Shown here: positions 20,202 to 21,066 of the stretch, one piece after another
How positions within the stretch are numbered: position 1 is the stretch's first letter
How the letters are laid out: each line of letters starts with the position of its first letter
DNA from: Brevundimonas sp.
GTDB taxonomy: Bacteria > Pseudomonadota > Alphaproteobacteria > Caulobacterales > Caulobacteraceae
Direction of reading: 5' to 3'
DNA length: 21,066 nucleotides
Assembly: GCA_031119155.1 (NCBI GenBank)
Contig: JAVHYH010000019.1
Coordinates: 1-21,066 of the forward strand
Program-made: the position numbers and the translations under genes
The notes under the pieces: generated by a model
What the model saw: the letters and a program-made list of their open reading frames with translations, nothing else
What the model was told of the DNA's origin: nothing
Database searches by the model: none

Positions 20202-21066
20202 ACTTTCGAAGAGCCGAAAACGGGGACGCTGCGGGCTGATCGGCCTGGGCCTGGTCGCGAGCGCGACAGGCCTGCTGGCCGCCGCGCCGGCCGAGGCGCG
20301 CCCGGACCAGCGCCTTAACCTTCACATTCCGCCGCAACGCATTGAAGGCGCGCTGTTTGATCTGGCGCTGCAGGGGCGTTTCTCACTGGGCGGCGACCTG
20401 TCGGCCTGTCGCGGCGCGACCCACGGCCTGACCGGCGCCATGACGCTGGAACAGGCGCTGGACCGGCTGCTGGCGGGCAGCGGATGCCGGGCGACGATCA
20501 CCCGCAGCGGGGCCGTCATCATTCGCCGGGCCGAGCCTGCCCCTGCCCCGAACCGACGGCCGCCGCCGACGCCCGCCCCCGCGCCGGCGCCGGATCCGGA
20601 TCCGGATCCGGTCGAACTCGATGTGGCCTCCGAACTCACCGATGTGATCGTGACCGCCGAGCGACGGCCGGATTCGCCGCAGGGCGCCGCCCTGCCCGTC
20701 ACCGCCCTGTCCGGCGAGCAGATCGACACCGCCGGCGCGATCGACGCCCACGGCCTCAGCGCGCTGGTCGCCGGGATGACGGTGACCAATCTGGGCTCGG
20801 GCCGGAACAAGATCCTGCTGCGCGGCATGTCCGACGGCGCCTTCACCGGCCAGACCCAGTCGACGGTCGGCCTGTACCTGAACCAGGTGCCCATCACCTA
20901 CAACGCGCCGGACCCGGACCTGAAGCTGGTGGACATCGACCGGGTGGAAATCCTGCGGGGACCGCAGGGCGCCCTGTACGGCACCGGCGCGATCGGCGGA
21001 GTGGTGCGGATCGTCACCCGCCGCCCGGATCCGCTCCAACTCGTCGCGCAGGTCGGATGCGGACAG
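20188..21066 (+). CDS. TonB-dependent receptor with N-terminal STN signalling domain (cut by window edge)
   Basis: The open frame runs 293 codons to the window edge without a stop. From GTG 20188 it encodes a signal peptide (KSRKRGRCGLIGLGLVASATGLLAAAPAEA), an STN domain at about 43-114 (RLNLHIPPQRIEGALFDLAL...LSACRG...LTGAMTLEQALDRLLAGSGCRATI), a Pro-rich linker at 116-142 with a PDPDPDP repeat, a TonB-box-like stretch TDVIVTAERR (151-160), then the plug domain (TVTNLGSGRNKILLRGMSD, VDIDRVEILRGPQGALYGTGAIGGVVRIVTRRP). The STN domain signals ligand binding to FecR. The GTG start overlaps FecR by 14 bases; its exact position is inferred. The beta-barrel is beyond the window, so the ligand (siderophore, haem or sugar) is unknown. 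Confidence 0.92.
   Translation, partial: MTGAELSKSRKRGRCGLIGLGLVASATGLLAAAPAEARPDQRLNLHIPPQRIEGALFDLALQGRFSLGGDLSACRGATHGLTGAMTLEQALDRLLAGSGCRATITRSGAVIIRRAEPAPAPNRRPPPTPAPAPAPDPDPDPVELDVASELTDVIVTAERRPDSPQGAALPVTALSGEQIDTAGAIDAHGLSALVAGMTVTNLGSGRNKILLRGMSDGAFTGQTQSTVGLYLNQVPITYNAPDPDLKLVDIDRVEILRGPQGALYGTGAIGGVVRIVTRRPDPLQLVAQVGCGQ
20613..20631 (+). repeat. Tandem GATCCG hexamer in receptor linker
   Basis: Three consecutive GATCCG units (about 20595-20612 into the linker, coding Asp-Pro repeats) lie in the Pro-rich segment between STN and plug. Such in-frame hexamers can change linker length by slippage. Position is given to the nearest few bases. Confidence 0.4.

Overview
The window reads as chromosomal DNA of a GC-rich alphaproteobacterium of the Caulobacterales, most likely Brevundimonas or a close relative. 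Three things point there. The flagellar genes are arranged fliL-fliM divergent from flgF-flgG-flgA-flgH. The intergenic region between them carries a CtrA-like site for fliL and a near-perfect sigma-54 promoter with an FlbD-like palindrome for flgF, as in the Caulobacter flagellar hierarchy. A FecI/FecR/TonB-receptor signalling locus lies at the right end. All assignments come from reading the sequence; no database search was run.

Layout. Positions 1-1000 (minus) hold the start of fliM and all of fliL. 1177-4068 (plus) is the rod and L-ring operon flgF, flgG, flgA, flgH. 4069-4392 is the only gene-free stretch over 300 bases; it contains a large inverted repeat built from the heptamer GATTGGT. 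4393-5867 (plus) holds three tandem, divergent paralogues of an unnamed exported protein family. They are followed by a DUF885 metallopeptidase-like exported protein and a start/stop-coupled Imm42-like protein (to 8279). 8280-9887 (minus) holds a cytochrome c lipoprotein, an MmcQ/YjbR protein and msrA. A tRNA-Ser(GGA) lies at 10020-10109, followed by a small tautomerase-fold protein.

10535-15677 looks like a substrate-utilisation locus. It has an alginate-export-type outer-membrane porin, an NRAMP-family transporter that lacks the canonical metal-binding residues, a DHDPS/NAL-family lyase (all minus), and a divergent LacI-type regulator. A perfect operator-like palindrome, GGGAACGTTCCC, lies between the lyase and the regulator. 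The natural reading is outer-membrane entry, inner-membrane uptake, cytoplasmic aldol-type cleavage and local repression. The substrate cannot be read from the sequence.

15674-18333 (minus) is a small glycan or glycolipid set: a GINT1-N-like beta-propeller protein, a GT4 glycosyltransferase and a SAM methyltransferase. The first two overlap by 128 bp, which looks like a one-base frameshift. 18620-21066 (plus) is an ECF sigma factor, a FecR anti-sigma factor and the N-terminal part of a TonB receptor with an STN signalling domain, cut by the window edge. No CRISPR, transposase, integrase or phage gene was seen. The most unusual items are the metal-site-less NRAMP protein in a catabolic locus, the orphan immunity-like gene, the three-paralogue cluster, the heptamer palindrome and the GINT1/GT4 junction.
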